From: Episyrphus balteatus
Taxonomy: Eukaryota > Arthropoda > Insecta > Diptera > Syrphidae
Assembly (NCBI RefSeq): GCF_945859705.1
Contig: NC_079136.1
Coordinates: 124,152,028-124,216,027, forward strand
Reading direction: 5' to 3'
Length of the DNA: 64,000 nt
This document shows, one piece after another, positions 1 to 11,201 of the stretch (position 1 is its first letter; every line of letters begins with the position of its first letter). A model generated the notes under the pieces. The model searched no databases. It saw only the letters and a program-made list of their open reading frames with translations, and was not told where the DNA came from. The position numbers were made by a program, and so were the translations under genes.

Positions 1-140
1 CTTTTTGAAAACCTTGTAGCTTCTGGCATCAAAACTTTGGTTAGAAAGCAAAAAGAATTTCATAATTATTGAATAGCTTCATGATAATTTACTAAAAATA
101 TCTAAACAAATTGAGAATTCCAGTCAATTTGATTTTAGAT

Positions 141-350
141 AATTAATCAAGTTTGCTAAACAGCTCTTTTGTTTTCTTATAAAATTTGTGTTTCCATTTA
201 TTTGATAATATTTGTTTTTGCTTTTATAATTCGATTTTATTATGAAGCAAGATTTTGGTGGTTTAGTAGAGCACATGCAACCAAATTAGGTTTGGAAACA
301 CGCTTTCGGAAGAAAATAAAAGAGCTGAGCAGCAAACTTGATTATTTAGA
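141..350. repeat. Small inverted-repeat (MITE-like) sequence
   Basis: The left arm (about 141-196) and right arm (about 292-350) are imperfect reverse complements. Both contain ATCAAGTTTGCT, then CAGCTCTTTT, and end inward with GTGTTTCCA. A half copy of the same end (AAGAGCTGATCAGCAAACTT) occurs near 4108-4130, so the unit is dispersed. No clear target-site duplication was found. The open frame spanning it lacks an ATG and is not considered coding. Confidence 0.55.
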
Positions 351-479
351 TATTTAAATTTCTAGAAATTTCCTTAAGAACACCATGAATAAAAGGGTTG
401 TTGGTTAAATTAAAAAATTCATTAAATTTAATAATAATGGTACACTTGGGATATAGAAACCAAAAATTAAGAAACTTAA

Positions 480-1260
480 TAAAATTATTTTGAATAAAAG
501 AGTGTTTTTTTTATTAATAAAGATATCCCATCAATGTTTTTTTTACAACCAAATAAATACCCTCTTATCTATGATATTCTCATACACACTTTAGATTTGC
601 TATTTGACTCGGTTGCATTAGGTTATAATTTTTTTTTCTTACTGGATTCTTGGAATAATCTCACATTTTCTCTTCTCCTAAAATAAAAAACACCCTTTCA
701 TCTAAAAAAAAATGTATATGTACTTATAAAATTCATAGTTTCAATGCAAAAGACACCATTTTAAATAAAGTTTGTAAAGCTACCATTGACTATTTTTCAC
801 TAGGCTTTCATTTTTATCACACTATGCTATTTCTGAGATTCATTTTTCTTTATAAAAAAAACCCTTTTTATTCAAGATGATTTTGAAGACTCTTATAAAA
901 AAAACTTTTTCACTTAAATAGTAAAATTATTTATATATGCCAGCTATTATTCTACTTTTCACACACATAACTCAACGCCAAAAAAAAAAAACACCCTTTC
1001 ATAAAAAATACATTTTTTTAAGGGCCTTATGAGTTCTTTGTTCCAGTTTAATAGGAAAATTCCATCTCAAACTTCATCAATATAATGATATCATGTTTTT
1101 TACATGTATTTCGACCAACTCTTTTTTAAATGCGTTGTTGACCTTCACCAAAAACAAAAAAAAAACACCCTTTAAAACAAAATTTTTTTTAGATGACCCT
1201 TAATCCTCATTGCAAATTTTTAACTTTTTGAGAAATCTCATATTATAAATAATAAATAAT
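480..1260 (-). repeat. Cluster A of ~155-bp GGGTGTTTTT repeat family
   Basis: AACACCCTTT motifs recur near 690, 860, 990 and 1165, each followed by similar AT-rich text. This is the reverse-complement sense of the cluster at 26380-27370. The stretch 1015-1130 (TTTTTAAGGGCCTTATGAGT, then CATCAATATAATGATATCATG) aligns by eye with 34750-34830 of cluster C. It is more decayed than the other two clusters. It holds no gene and ends about 150 bp past the 3' end of the cuticle gene. Confidence 0.6.
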
Positions 1261-1351
1261 TGACTTGAAGAAAAAGTGTGTTGAACGTATTCATTTTTAG
1301 CTTGAAATAATAGAAACAAAACAAATTATTTGTTATTCCAGTAAATTTTTT

Positions 1352-1361
1352 TTTATTTATT
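1352..1361 (-). terminator. Poly(A) signals of the cuticle gene
   Basis: On the minus strand this reads as overlapping AATAAATAAA, about 50 bases past the TAA stop of the retinin-like gene. Spacing and sequence fit a canonical animal polyadenylation signal and imply a short 3' UTR. Confidence 0.7.
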
Positions 1362-1408
1362 TGAACAACACAAATCAACGAAAATTATCAACAATCCTTA
1401 TATAGTCC

Positions 1409-1840
1409 TTAGTACACATAATGTGCTCCGAATCCATCAAAAGTCACATGAGCAACAGTTGCAGCTGGTGAATAAGCAATAGCTGCCTTAGCTAAAACTG
1501 GTGCAGCATGAGCATATACAGCTGGAGCGACTGGATGAGCATAGACAGGTGCTGGTGCAGCATAAGAAATAGTTTTGGTAGCCAAAGCTGGTGTATAAAC
1601 ATTGTTGTTGATGCGAGTATCAGACTTGCGAACGCTCGAAAATGGTGTATCTACAGCTTTTGAGTATTGAGAGACAGTGCCACCAAATGAACGAACAACA
1701 TTTTCCTGAGTTGAGCCAATAGCTGATCCAGCATAAGTCAATGGTGTAGCGTAAGAGTAGCCCAATGGAGCATGGAGATGAATTGCTTTTGTAACAGTAG
1801 CAGCGAAGAAAACAAGAGCGATAATTACTTTGAATGCCAT
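1409..1840 (-). CDS. Secreted cuticular protein, retinin-domain (CPLCA-like)
   Basis: A 143-residue protein in one uninterrupted exon. Residues 1-19 form a hydrophobic signal peptide, probably cleaved after TKA. Residues about 41-83 carry the retinin-type block with VVRSFGGTVSQYSKAVDTPF, then SSVRKSDTRINNNVY, recognisable from Drosophila retinin and its low-complexity alanine-rich cuticle relatives. The rest is rich in Ala, Pro, Tyr and Val with AAPAPVYAHP-type repeats, and the C-terminus is tyrosine-rich. The expected role is a structural component of extracellular cuticle or corneal lens; no enzymatic residues are expected. The ATG at 1840-1838 is chosen because it starts the signal peptide and sits in a good insect context (ACAAAATGGC). 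The gene has its own TATA box and poly(A) signals. In Drosophila such genes occur in clusters; no second member is visible here, so siblings may lie beyond the left edge. The family call is firm; orthology to a named gene is not attempted. Confidence 0.93.
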   Translation of the reverse strand: MAFKVIIALVFFAATVTKAIHLHAPLGYSYATPLTYAGSAIGSTQENVVRSFGGTVSQYSKAVDTPFSSVRKSDTRINNNVYTPALATKTISYAAPAPVYAHPVAPAVYAHAAPVLAKAAIAYSPAATVAHVTFDGFGAHYVY

Positions 1841-1878
1841 TTTGTAAATTGTTGTTTATTGTTTGTTGCAATGTGTGG

Positions 1879-1916
1879 AACTAATATCATTTTGGTAAAT
1901 TCATCGCCTTTTTATA
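1879..1916 (-). promoter_or_regulatory. Core promoter of the cuticle gene: TATA box and likely initiator
   Basis: On the minus strand CCTATAAAAAGG (TATA core at 1909-1916) is followed about 27-30 bases later by TATTAGTTCC (near 1879-1886), which resembles the arthropod initiator TCAGTT. The start codon lies about 40 bases further on, giving a short 5' UTR. Strong TATA/initiator spacing is usual for abundantly expressed cuticle genes. The exact start site is inferred. Confidence 0.75.
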
Positions 1917-1929
1917 GGATGGATCAATT

Positions 1930-4900
1930 ACATGGAACGAGTAAGTAAAAATGACCTTGCAAATAGGCTGTGGCTATTAAAAGTAGACCTTTTTTTTTTG
2001 CAATCCATCGCGACGCAGAACATTCACTTTCATTGAGGGCACCACATGTTACGAATTTGTATTCAAGGAGATCCCACATTCAAACTCATTTAGCAACAAG
2101 AGAACGCATTTTGCCCTTCATTTTTTTGTTCCCTTTGAATCCGAATTCACTTCCAAAGAACCAGCTTCATCGAGCGAACTCATAGCGGAACCAAGTACAA
2201 AAAGATCCGCACACTCATCGTCTGGCTAAATTGAAGCAGGTGATCTTCCTCATATTGAACATGACATTTAGGGCACTCACGGAAAAGTACCTACAACAGG
2301 TTTGTCCTTTTTTTTTCTGCCGGAAAAATGGAAACAAAAAACAACAATCCCGCAGCACAATGACCTTGTTACGATTAACACTCGCTAAAATTGGATACCT
2401 TCATTGAAACTGGCAAATTGTTTACACAACTTATTCACCTCTCTTTAGGCTTGACCCATGTCATTGTACACGACATTCTCTCCCCTTTTTTGTGTCATTT
2501 ACACATTGATCTGTCATTGACATTCACAACTGACATTTAATATACACAATCGCAGAGTTAGATGGATGCGGACTCTTCTCTTGTTACTGAGAGAGTCTTT
2601 CTACAAAATCCCTGAAAACCTTCCCGCAACTCTGTATCCCTCCAAAACTCTATTAACAAGAAATTATTTTAATGATGGTTTTTCTGGTAGGTTTTATTTG
2701 CCAATTTTATTTGTGCCCCAAACCTAATTTTGTATCGATTTCGTTATTTGATTTAGAGAGCAATGCACTCAATTTGATTCGAATAGTTCAACTACTACCA
2801 ACTATTTGAGCTGACTTCAATAGCATGTGCATTTGACGTTTAGAGTATGTTCAAGTGGCCTCTTTATTCCTCTCACATGTCAAATATTTTATATTATACA
2901 AGTGGACGAGAGTTTTGGTATTGCCAGAATATTCTGCTGATGACGTATACCCAAAAAGCCCCCTCCCCAAAAAAAAAAAAATAAACCACCCGTAATGTAA
3001 ATAATTCAAACAGAAATCGGCATTATTCTTCTTACCACAGAGTTACACAGATAGTTACCCTTCCCAGTGAGTGGATGATGATATGGTCCAGAAAAGTTAA
3101 ATAATAAACAAAAAAAAAAAAATTCATTAGTGTGTGCTGGGTCAGAAAATAGAGAGGACATTATTATATATGTGTTGTGGTGTATTCCAGGACACTGTTC
3201 ACCGGCGACTTCATTTTCATCTTCACATTCACATTCAATTAATTAATTAGCTTTGGATGAGTTCATTTCATTTCATATACACATAGCACACGCTCAATTG
3301 CGTGTCAGGACCAGTTAAACAATAAAACAAAAAACTAAAGTTATTTTGTTAGAGAAAAGACGTCAGATACATTTTCATCTTCTTGAGAGAGAGTGAGGTC
3401 GTCCCTCTTATAAGAAGAAGAATCTTAAGAGATGCTCTGTTACTTCTATTGTTTGTTTGTTTTTTTTGTTTTATTTTGATTCTAGAATTAGATGTATAGT
3501 GTTTTTTTTTTTTAGTTTTATTCGTTATCTCGTCCATCTTGTGTCTTTTGTTTATTTTTATCGACTCGTTGTCGTCGTTCTTGTTCTTATTTTCGTCGTT
3601 GTTGTCGTTTTGGTCTTCTGTTTCATTTTTGTAGCTCTCTTGTAGTGGCTAATAGTAGTAGGAGAGAAATGAAAAGAAAATGATTTTGTGGGTGAAAAGA
3701 TGTTCGCTTGAGTGAGGTCATATCCAATTTGCAAAGGTCATAAATCTTAACTTGTGGTGGTTTTGGGTGGGCCAAAGTTTTAGTTTTAGTGTTTTTTTTT
3801 TCTTCTGTTTGTTGTTTCTGTCTTTTTTTGATTGAGGAATTTTGTAAGGTATGATTTTTGTACTTTTAAATAGGGTTGCCATAAGTTTTGTTTTATGTTA
3901 CAATGGAATTTTTTTTTTTCGTTTTAATAAAATTTCCTTTATAATGATTTTATACCTTTTCCTCCCCCATTTCCTTCACTAGAATATCACCTTTCCAAAA
4001 TTATTATTTGAATTATAAACATGTTTGAAAATTACGGTTGTAACTACACTTTTGACTGTGCCATTGGATTTTTTTCATATGTAATTATGGATGTTTTAAA
4101 TGAAACAAAAGAGCTGATCAGCAAACTTGATAAATAACTGAAATTGAAAATGGTGCCGTTTAAAATGCTTAATTTTATTTTAACGTTCATTTACATACAC
4201 ATGTATATTCATGTTCTTAAAATAAACGCTTAAAGTACTAGATTTCGAGTGGATCATACGGTTAAAAGGCGAAAATTAAACCGTCTTAAATATATAACTA
4301 ACAGTCTAAAATAAAATTAAGCGGCAACTTGGATTTGTAATAGATCTAATAAAGTAGTAATTTATCTTCCACTTTGCTTTAATAATGCTTTCTTTTTCTT
4401 ACATGCAGAAAGATAAATGAAAAATTGATTTCTATTATTTGGCTTTTTGTTTTTATTTTTGTATTTTATTGTTTTTTTTTTTTTTGTTTCCATCCATATA
4501 ATATGTGTATATTCTTAATATACAATATCCATGGTCTGCGTGTTGTGTTCCAGAAATCTCCTGAGAGACAGAAGAAAAAATAAAAAAAAGAAAGAACTGT
4601 ATGAAAAGTTTGTAGCAATTTACTTATATTTACTTGTAAATTTGTTTATAAATCTTTTTTTGGGTATATATTTTTTTTTCTTCTTTCTTGTTGTGTTTTC
4701 TTTTGATAAGAAAGAAAATTTTAGTTTTGTTGGGAAACATTTTCAGAAGAGAGAAAAAAAAATAAAATATGAAATAAAACTTATGATAGATTGCCTAATT
4801 TTTATTTATAATGTGTCGTTTTGGGAAAAATCTCTTGAGGACATTATTTGCAAGAAATAAAAAAAAGGTACAAGTTGTTTTTTTTTTTCTAGTTTTAAAA

Positions 4901-4988
4901 TCAATTTGAAGTAAATTTTTGTAAGATTTGTGTTTTTTTTTTTGTTTTTTTGTTTTTTTTTGTGTAGGTGGAGGGCTTAACTTGAGCA
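1930..4988. other. Mostly unique non-coding DNA
   Basis: No credible exon. Moderately complex sequence at 2000-3340, with CATT-rich stretches and poly(A) runs at about 2968 and 3110, gives way to pyrimidine-rich and GTCGTC-rich DNA (3440-3650). After that come long T or A homopolymers (4470-4970). Open frames here are Lys/Phe homopolymer artefacts. Confidence 0.6.
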
Positions 4989-4996
4989 ACCATGAC

Positions 4997-6560
4997 CAGT
5001 GGCGTATCCAGAAAAAAATTTGGGGGGGGCTGAAAAATTTTTCAAAAATTTTTGATAAGGTAAATGTACTACAAATTTGTCTCTTTTTTTATTCATCTTT
5101 GATCGAGAGAAAAGCGCTGTGCTGCGGTACTGAAAGTCGTATAGTAGAATTTTACTGCTCCCAACAACTTCGTACTACTGTCTCCTTTCACATTCAAAGT
5201 AGCTATTTTTCCAAGTTCTTGTATCCCAAACATTTTACACAAACAGCAAGGTGTTTAGTAATCTGTAAAAAAAAAAAAAAAAACACTTTTTCGTTCGAAC
5301 TTTTTCATGTGCTGAATTCAAAACTGTTTACAGTTTTTGAGCTATACTCATCACTTTTTTTGGTATAAATGCCCATATTTCCGCAATTCTACCGAAAGTG
5401 AACTGGTATCACTTTTCAATTTCACGTGAAATTGATCTTCGATCGATTTCGAAAACTTCGAAAATGCTTCGAACTGTCAAAACTGAAGGATCATCCATTT
5501 TTATTTTGTTTCTAAAGTTAAATTACTGCTACTTTGAACATATATGCAATTTTATTGGCAACTTTATTGGAAAAAAGCAGAATTTAAAAGAAAAAAGAAA
5601 AAGTCACATTTTGCGAGACATATGAAAAATGTTAGTCAAATGCAGAACATGGGCGATATTATTGCAAATTTTCAAAGAAAAATGAATTAGATAAAGTGTA
5701 AAGCGAATGAGGTTGCAAACACAGAGGCATGATATTTCATGCCTCATGTGTTTTATGTATTTAGTATTAAATTAACAACAAATAAACATTACAAAACAAT
5801 AAAAATATAAGTTTTGATAATATTTTGTCCAAAAATTGGAGATTCATTGAAAAAGATACCAAGTTCACGAGCAGAAACAAAGCGAATTGAATTCGATCAG
5901 AAAAACGAAATGAGCGAAAAAAAGTAGAACACCTAATTTCACTATCGGCAACGCAAGTGAGTGCTCAAAAAGTGAAATGCAGAACGTAAAAGTCTCAAAA
6001 ACTAGTTTTCAATGAAATATTCTTTTGATGTTTAATCCGAAATATATATTTTTTAATAATATGTTGCTTTTTTAATACAAATCAGAAGCACAAACTGGAA
6101 TTTGCTTAAGTAAACCATTAGTTATGTTGACCACTAAGATATTGAGATATAAAAAAATTGTATTTCCAATATCTTTGAAAAAAATATTATTTCTGAAAAA
6201 AGTAATATACTCAAGACAATAAAATACGACGTGATTGCATAAGAAGCTTTGCAAAATTTAACGGTGATGTTATTCGACGTCAAAACAACAAACAAATTAT
6301 TTGAAGAATTCTGAATTGGACTAAAATCCAGAAAATCCCAAACCTCAACGTCAACTAAGTCACTTACTCAAACAAACACAAACAACCATTTTAGAATTTG
6401 GAGGGGGCTCGATCATTTGAGCTGCCTCTAAATCTCTACGATTTACGAAGAAGTTTCAGTTGATCATGTAGATTATGATGAAATCAGCTAAATAGTAACA
6501 TTATTTTGGAGGCTTGGGGGGGGCTTGAGCCCCCTGAGCCCCCCCCTCAATACGCCACTG
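4997..6560. mobile_element. Non-autonomous hAT-like transposon, 1564 bp
   Basis: The ends read CAGTGGCGTAT... and ...ATACGCCACTG, an 11-bp perfect terminal inverted repeat. They are flanked by a perfect 8-bp duplication ACCATGAC (4989-4996 and 6561-6568). An 8-bp duplication with CAG..CTG ends is diagnostic of the hAT superfamily. The sequence next to each end is G-rich on the terminal strand (TTTGGGGGGGGCTG at the left; a CCCCCC-rich stretch at 6515-6546). The interior has only short unrelated frames and no recognisable transposase, so the copy is non-autonomous. Confidence 0.9.
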
Positions 6561-6568
6561 ACCATGAC

Positions 6569-7490
6569 CTTCAATCATTTAAAGGAGAAGTTAAGTGCCT
6601 TATAGTGACCTAAATCACTGAATAAGTCTGAATAAATTACACAGTTTTTTGTGTAGGCATAAGTCTGTATCACGTGCACATATCTTCATTTCATAAAGTA
6701 ACTTGATATGAATTATTTTTATAAGAAAGATGCTCTCTGGAAGGACGAGATTTTTACCCACCCCCAGCAATTAACTGCCCTTTAAAAAATTTGATTGAAA
6801 ATAGTAAAAAAAAAATAAAAGTTCTGAAAATCTTGATTTACCTAAAAAATTAATTAAAAACTCAAAAATTAGAAATCATAAAATCAAAGCAACCAAAACC
6901 AATTATCCTAGAAAAAAGTCATTTTAGAAATATCATCCTCGAAAGTCTAATTTTTCTGTTGATATCCCAAGGCCATCTAGATGCATAAAGTCCTCTATAT
7001 TATCATCGTTGAAAAATAAATTTTCAAAATTAGAATGCGATAGATCTTGACGAGAAAAAAACGACAAGATTAAATACAATTTTTGGAATCAACTTCGGCT
7101 TTTGATATAGAAAAACAAAAACTTGTTCTGATTTGAGTATAAAGTTTAAAACATATTGAAATATGAAAAAAAAAGAGTGTGTGTACACATGTACACGCGA
7201 CTGAAGTTATACTTCTCATTCAGTATATGTAAATGAATTTCATTTGATATTTTTAATTTCTATTATTAAATTAATTAATCCACACATCGTTTTTTTACAT
7301 TTTTATCAAGTGAACAATAAATTAATTCTTTCATCCTCCTTGCGTCCATGTAGTTTTCAATTTATTCTGTGAAATTTACACATGTTGTGCGGTTCAGAAC
7401 GTACGGTATACGCTTAACGAAACTAAATGAATTGAGCATAAAATGTGCGATATGGTTATTTTATGAGAATTGTGTGTGCTTCAGCACTAT
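6569..7490. other. Non-coding AT-rich spacer
   Basis: No gene or clear element. The stretch 6780-7090 is A-rich and consists of degenerate AAAATC/AAAATT phrases like those at 11400-12100. A short inverted stretch at 7178-7205 surrounds GTGTACACATGTACAC. Confidence 0.5.
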
Positions 7491-7511
7491 GGAACTTGCA
7501 GAGTTGCTACA

Positions 7512-7683
7512 AAGCTCAAAAGTGAGCTGAGCTCAGCTCACAGCTCAGCTCAAATTTTGAGCTAGCTGACTTTTGAGCTATGTACCATAGCTCAGCTCAT
7601 TTGAGCTGAGCTGAAAGTCAGCTGAGCTGATGGTTGAGCTGAGCTGTTGGGTGAGCTAAAGTAAAGTGAGCTGAGCTGAGCTG
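7512..7683. repeat. Left subterminal GAGCT array
   Basis: About 170 bp built almost entirely from GAGCT, CAGCTC and GAGCTGAGCT words, many of them locally palindromic. The inner part (from about 7540) matches the reverse complement of 9065-9160, including GTACCATAGCT. Confidence 0.85.
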
Positions 7684-7872
7684 TGATGGGTGAGAGGATA
7701 CATTGACTTTTATTTGGAAAGTATAATGAAATATGAAGATATTTTAAACTTTTCTAAAACACCATAGCTCAAGATGTTTGGTTCTAGTTATTAATGGAAT
7801 TATTTTAACACATGGATATTTTTATAAATAAAACAGATAATTTTTCGTGATCTTTCTCTTGGTTTTTTTTAA

Positions 7873-8105
7873 CCCTAGAAAGATAATCATAATATACGTC
7901 TCAGAGACGTATGATTCTAAAAAAGATTTTTGGTCTTATGTTAACACTTTTTGTCATATTTATTTAACTCATTACTTAGATTATTTTAAAGAAGTGATAT
8001 AATAAATCAAATCAATTTAACAAAAACCCAGAAATTTGAATTGAATTAGATAAAACAGTTCTTAACACGCCATACGTCTTACAGACGTAGATTATCTTTC
8101 TAGGG
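7873..8105. mobile_element. piggyBac MITE nested in the hAT-like element, 233 bp
   Basis: It starts CCCTAGAAAGATAATC and ends with the exact reverse complement, and is flanked by TTAA on both sides (7869-7872 and 8106-8109), the piggyBac target. The first 13 bases equal the published terminal repeat of the Trichoplusia ni piggyBac element (CCCTAGAAAGATA). Inside each end is a further ATACGTCT/AGACGTAT palindrome (7903-7921 and 8071-8089). It is too short for a transposase. Confidence 0.93.
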
Positions 8106-8174
8106 TTAATAGTAAATATATTTCTATTTTTTTAGTAAAATATTTCTTTTTTAATCATAAAAAAAATCAGGTAC

Positions 8175-9058
8175 AATCCGGTTTTACGACTTTTTTCAAA
8201 ATTCCGAGAAAATCGCGTTTGAAAGTTGGGGTAAATTTTTTTTTTGAAAAATCCCCGAATGTTTGAACGCTCCTGGAAGCTAAACCGCTTGAGAGCAATT
8301 TTTGGGAGCGGTGCCAAATGATAGCTTGTGTCATGGGCCTACGCTTTGCACATTATCAGATTTTTAAAAAATCGCCTTCCATGTTAAACCGCCACATCAT
8401 GCCTTTTTTTTCAGAATCGGGCTTAACTTTTTTTTTACCTTTAAGTTCTCCTGGTTTGAGAACGCGTGTACCTACAGGGATGGAAGTTGTACCCAAATGT
8501 AGGTTAGAGTCCCCGCTACCTTTTGGCATCAAAAAAATTTTTTTCATTTTTTTCAAAATTCCGAGATATAGGCGTTGGAAGGCTTTGATCCAGAGACAGG
8601 GGAGTGGTGCCATATGAAAGCTTATATTCTCAGCTACCCGAAAGTGGTATAATCCGGTTTTTCGATTTTTTTCAAAATTCCGAGAAAATCGTGTTTGAAA
8701 GTTGGGGTAAATTTTTTTTTTCGAAAAATCCCCGAATCTTTGAACGCTCCTGTAAGCTAAGCCGCTTGAGAGCAATTTTTGGGAGTGATGCCAAATGATA
8801 GCTTGTGTCATGAGCCTACGCTTTGCACATTGTCAGATTTTTAAAAAATCGCTTTGCATGTTAAACCGCCACATCATGCCTATTTTTTCAGAATCGGGCT
8901 TAACTTTTTTTTTACCTTTAAGTTCTCCTGGTTTAAGAACGCGTGTACCTACAGGGATGGAAGTTGTACCCAAATGTAGGTTAGAGTCCCCGCTACCTTT
9001 TGGCATCAAAAAAAAATTTTTCATTTTTTTCAAAATTCCGAGATATAGGCGTTGGAAG
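8175..9058. repeat. Two-copy 476-bp tandem duplication inside the hAT-like element
   Basis: AATCCGGTTTT starts at 8175 and again at 8651. The second copy follows the first closely through 9058 (GATATAGGCGTTGGAAG) and then breaks into the right GAGCT array, so it lacks the last ~70 bases of the unit. The shared text produces two similar open frames with no recognisable domain. Confidence 0.88.
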
Positions 9059-9064
9059 TTGGGG

Positions 9065-9160
9065 CGCTCACTTTCAGCTCAGCTCACTTTCAGCTCAGCT
9101 CAAATGAGCTAAGCTATGGTACCTAGCTCAAATTTGAGCTGAGCTGTGAGCTGAGCTGAA
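9065..9160. repeat. Right subterminal GAGCT array
   Basis: CAGCTCAGCTCAC-type units mirror the left array. They pair with it as a long inverted repeat at the ends of the 7499-9182 element. Confidence 0.85.
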
Positions 9161-9183
9161 ATGTTAGCTTTTTGCAACCCTGG

Positions 9184-9316
9184 CAACTTGCCACATGTAA
9201 CTTGCCACATGCAACTTGCCACACGCAATTTGCCACATGCAACTTGCCACACGCAACTTGCCACATACAACTTGCCACATGCAACTTGCCACATGAAACA
9301 TGTAACTTGCTACGTG
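9184..9316. repeat. 14-bp minisatellite CAACTTGCCACATG
   Basis: Eight head-to-tail 14-bp units run from 9184 to 9295 with single-base variants. A short interruption and one diverged unit (TAACTTGCTACGTG) follow. The array begins at the right-hand target duplication of the adjacent hAT-like element, whose last seven bases CAACTTG are the first half of the unit. It is open in several frames, producing His/Thr/Cys-rich pseudo-proteins. Confidence 0.92.
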
Positions 9317-9687
9317 TTGTGTGTTTTATGTTTGCCGTACTGTGGCGTACTGCATTTTTAAATACTAAAGTACTGCGTACTCTAAAGGTGAAACGACAGC
9401 CCTGCTACCCAGGGTGATCGCGTCATAATCCCTTTGACATTCTTGTCAAAAAGTAAATTTTCATACCCACCCTCCCATAAGAAGTATAACTTCAAAAAAT
9501 CCCAATATCTTCGAATGTCAAAAATTCGAAAAAATTCCCTTACCACCTAAAAACTGAAATTATCAATTATTCAAAAAAAAATTTGTCATTCAACATATTT
9601 TCGCGATCTAAGAAATTTCTTGGTTTTGGGAATTGCGATTCATGGATTTTTAATAACTTAAAAGATTTTTAAGACTTAAAAGGTAAA
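9317..9687. other. Non-coding spacer
   Basis: No gene seen. The first part contains TACTGTGGCGTACTGC and TACTGCGTACTC, a short GTACTGYGTACT duplication; the rest is A-rich. Confidence 0.5.
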
Positions 9688-9689
9688 TA

Positions 9690-11199
9690 GTGGAGTAACT
9701 AAAGCTCAAAAATTGGCAATATTAGGGAACCCGGCCGAACAGCTTAGATTTTGATGATCTTTTTTTTCAAACGTCGGTAATTAAATATACTTTAAAGTCT
9801 ATAGATTAAAAATTGCCGGTGTTGCCGTTTTGATTTTTTAAATTAAATTGAAGATTTTTGTGAACAAAAACAAATTTTTTTCAAAAATTTTTCTTAAATT
9901 TCATAAATTAATTGATGCCAAAAGATTTTCTAGGAAATTCAAGGAAAAAAAATAAATGGGAGTGAGGGACAATCTTCCATAGTTCAAGCGATAGATGCAA
10001 TTTTCTTATTAATTGACTTCAAACACAAAAAAAAATATTTGAACACAACGGCAACACCTACAATATTCAAATATACATTTTTTGAAAGCTAGAAGCTTAG
10101 TCATATATGTAAAATTAAAATTAAGTTAATTGAATGAACGGCTTTTGAAAGAATGGTAATTGAACTCAGATTTTTGAAAAAAAAATTATTGAAAAAATTT
10201 TAACATGTCGTTTTTTAAACTTGGTCGTAATATAAAATGCATTTATTTTCAAATTTTTTTGGCCGCATTTATTATGATTTCAAATTATAAAAGGAAATGT
10301 CAATATGTATTACGGTTTATGAAAAAAATTAAAAAGTATTTCATTTTCGAAGAACTTTTTTTAATAAAAGTTTTGAAAAAAAATGTAACTTATTTTTTTT
10401 TTTAAGTTCAACATCTAAACATAAAATTATTTTTTATTCATTTAATAACCCTTACTGTTGAAAGTAAAATAGCAAAAATTTAAAGTTCCTATTTACCTCA
10501 GTCTTTGAGAAAATTAATTATTTCAATGCAAAAATTCAGTTTTAATAAAAAAAAAACCATTGAAATTGAAGTAATTTTTCATTTTTTTATTCAAAAGTGT
10601 GATATATTTTACCTTTTTTGCTTCGAAATTCAACTGATAATATTTATGGCCAAAAATTTTTTTAAATAAATTCATATTTTATTAGAAAAAGTTTGGAAAA
10701 AAGTCATTTTAAATTTTTCTAATAACATTTTTTTTTTTAATTCTGAGTTTGAGGACCATTTTTTCAAAAAGTCTTGATTAAATTTAGTGGATTTAAATTT
10801 AAGAGATAAGAATGAGCTTCTGGCTTTTTAAAAATGTATTTTAAAATATTGTAATTGTTGCCGTTGTTTTCAAAATATTTTTTTTGTGTTTGAGGTCAGA
10901 ATCTTAGAAAATTGCATTTATCGCTTAAGCGATGGAAGATTGTCCCTTACTACCTTATATATATTTTCCTTAAATTACCTAGAGAATCTTTTGCTTTCAT
11001 TTGTTTTATGAAATTTAAGCAAAAAAAATGGTTTTGTTAAAAAAAAATAATTTTAATTTTAAAAAACAATACGGCAACACCGGCAATTTTTAATCTATAG
11101 ACTTTAAAGTATTTTTAATTACCTACGTTTGAAAAAAAAAATCGTCAAAATCAGAGCTGTACGGCCGGGTTCCCTAATAATTTGCTTTAGTTACTCTAC
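9690..11199. mobile_element. 1.5-kb element with ~500-bp terminal inverted repeats, copy 1
   Basis: The left end is GTGGAGTAACTAAAGC; the right end is GTAGAGTAACTAAAGC on the opposite strand. The dinucleotide TA lies outside each end (9688-9689, 11200-11201). The ends share GGGAACCCGGCCG and CAATTTTTAATCTATAGACT. Similarity between arms continues inward to about 10200 and from about 10700, so the arms are near 500 bp and the whole could fold into a hairpin. A second copy lies inverted at 57217-58705. No transposase was found; TA flanks are compatible with Tc1/mariner-type targeting but do not prove it. Confidence 0.85.
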
Positions 11200-11201
11200 T
11201 A

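Larger units (their letters stand above)
7499..9182. mobile_element. hAT-like transposon with GAGCT satellite-like ends, 1684 bp
   Basis: The left end is CAGAGTTGCTACAAAGCT; the right end reads CAGGGTTGCAAAAAGCT on the opposite strand. The flanks GGAACTTG (7491-7498) and GCAACTTG (9183-9190) match at 7 of 8 bases, as expected for an aged hAT 8-bp duplication. Inside both ends lie arrays of GAGCT/CAGCTC units, inverted relative to each other. The middle holds a nested piggyBac MITE and a 476-bp tandem duplication. No transposase frame was recognised. Superfamily assignment rests on ends plus duplication length. Confidence 0.8.

Noticed and set aside
169..357. Short membrane-protein-like frame
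   Set aside because: It has no ATG at its start and is built across a small inverted repeat.
8318..9112. Paired similar frames inside the 7499-9182 element that might be a transposase remnant
   Set aside because: Similarity is due to the 476-bp tandem duplication; no catalytic or DNA-binding motif, and opposite-strand frames are equally open.
9161..9417. Cys/His/Thr-rich repeat protein
   Set aside because: The 14-bp minisatellite is open in several frames; no start or family support.
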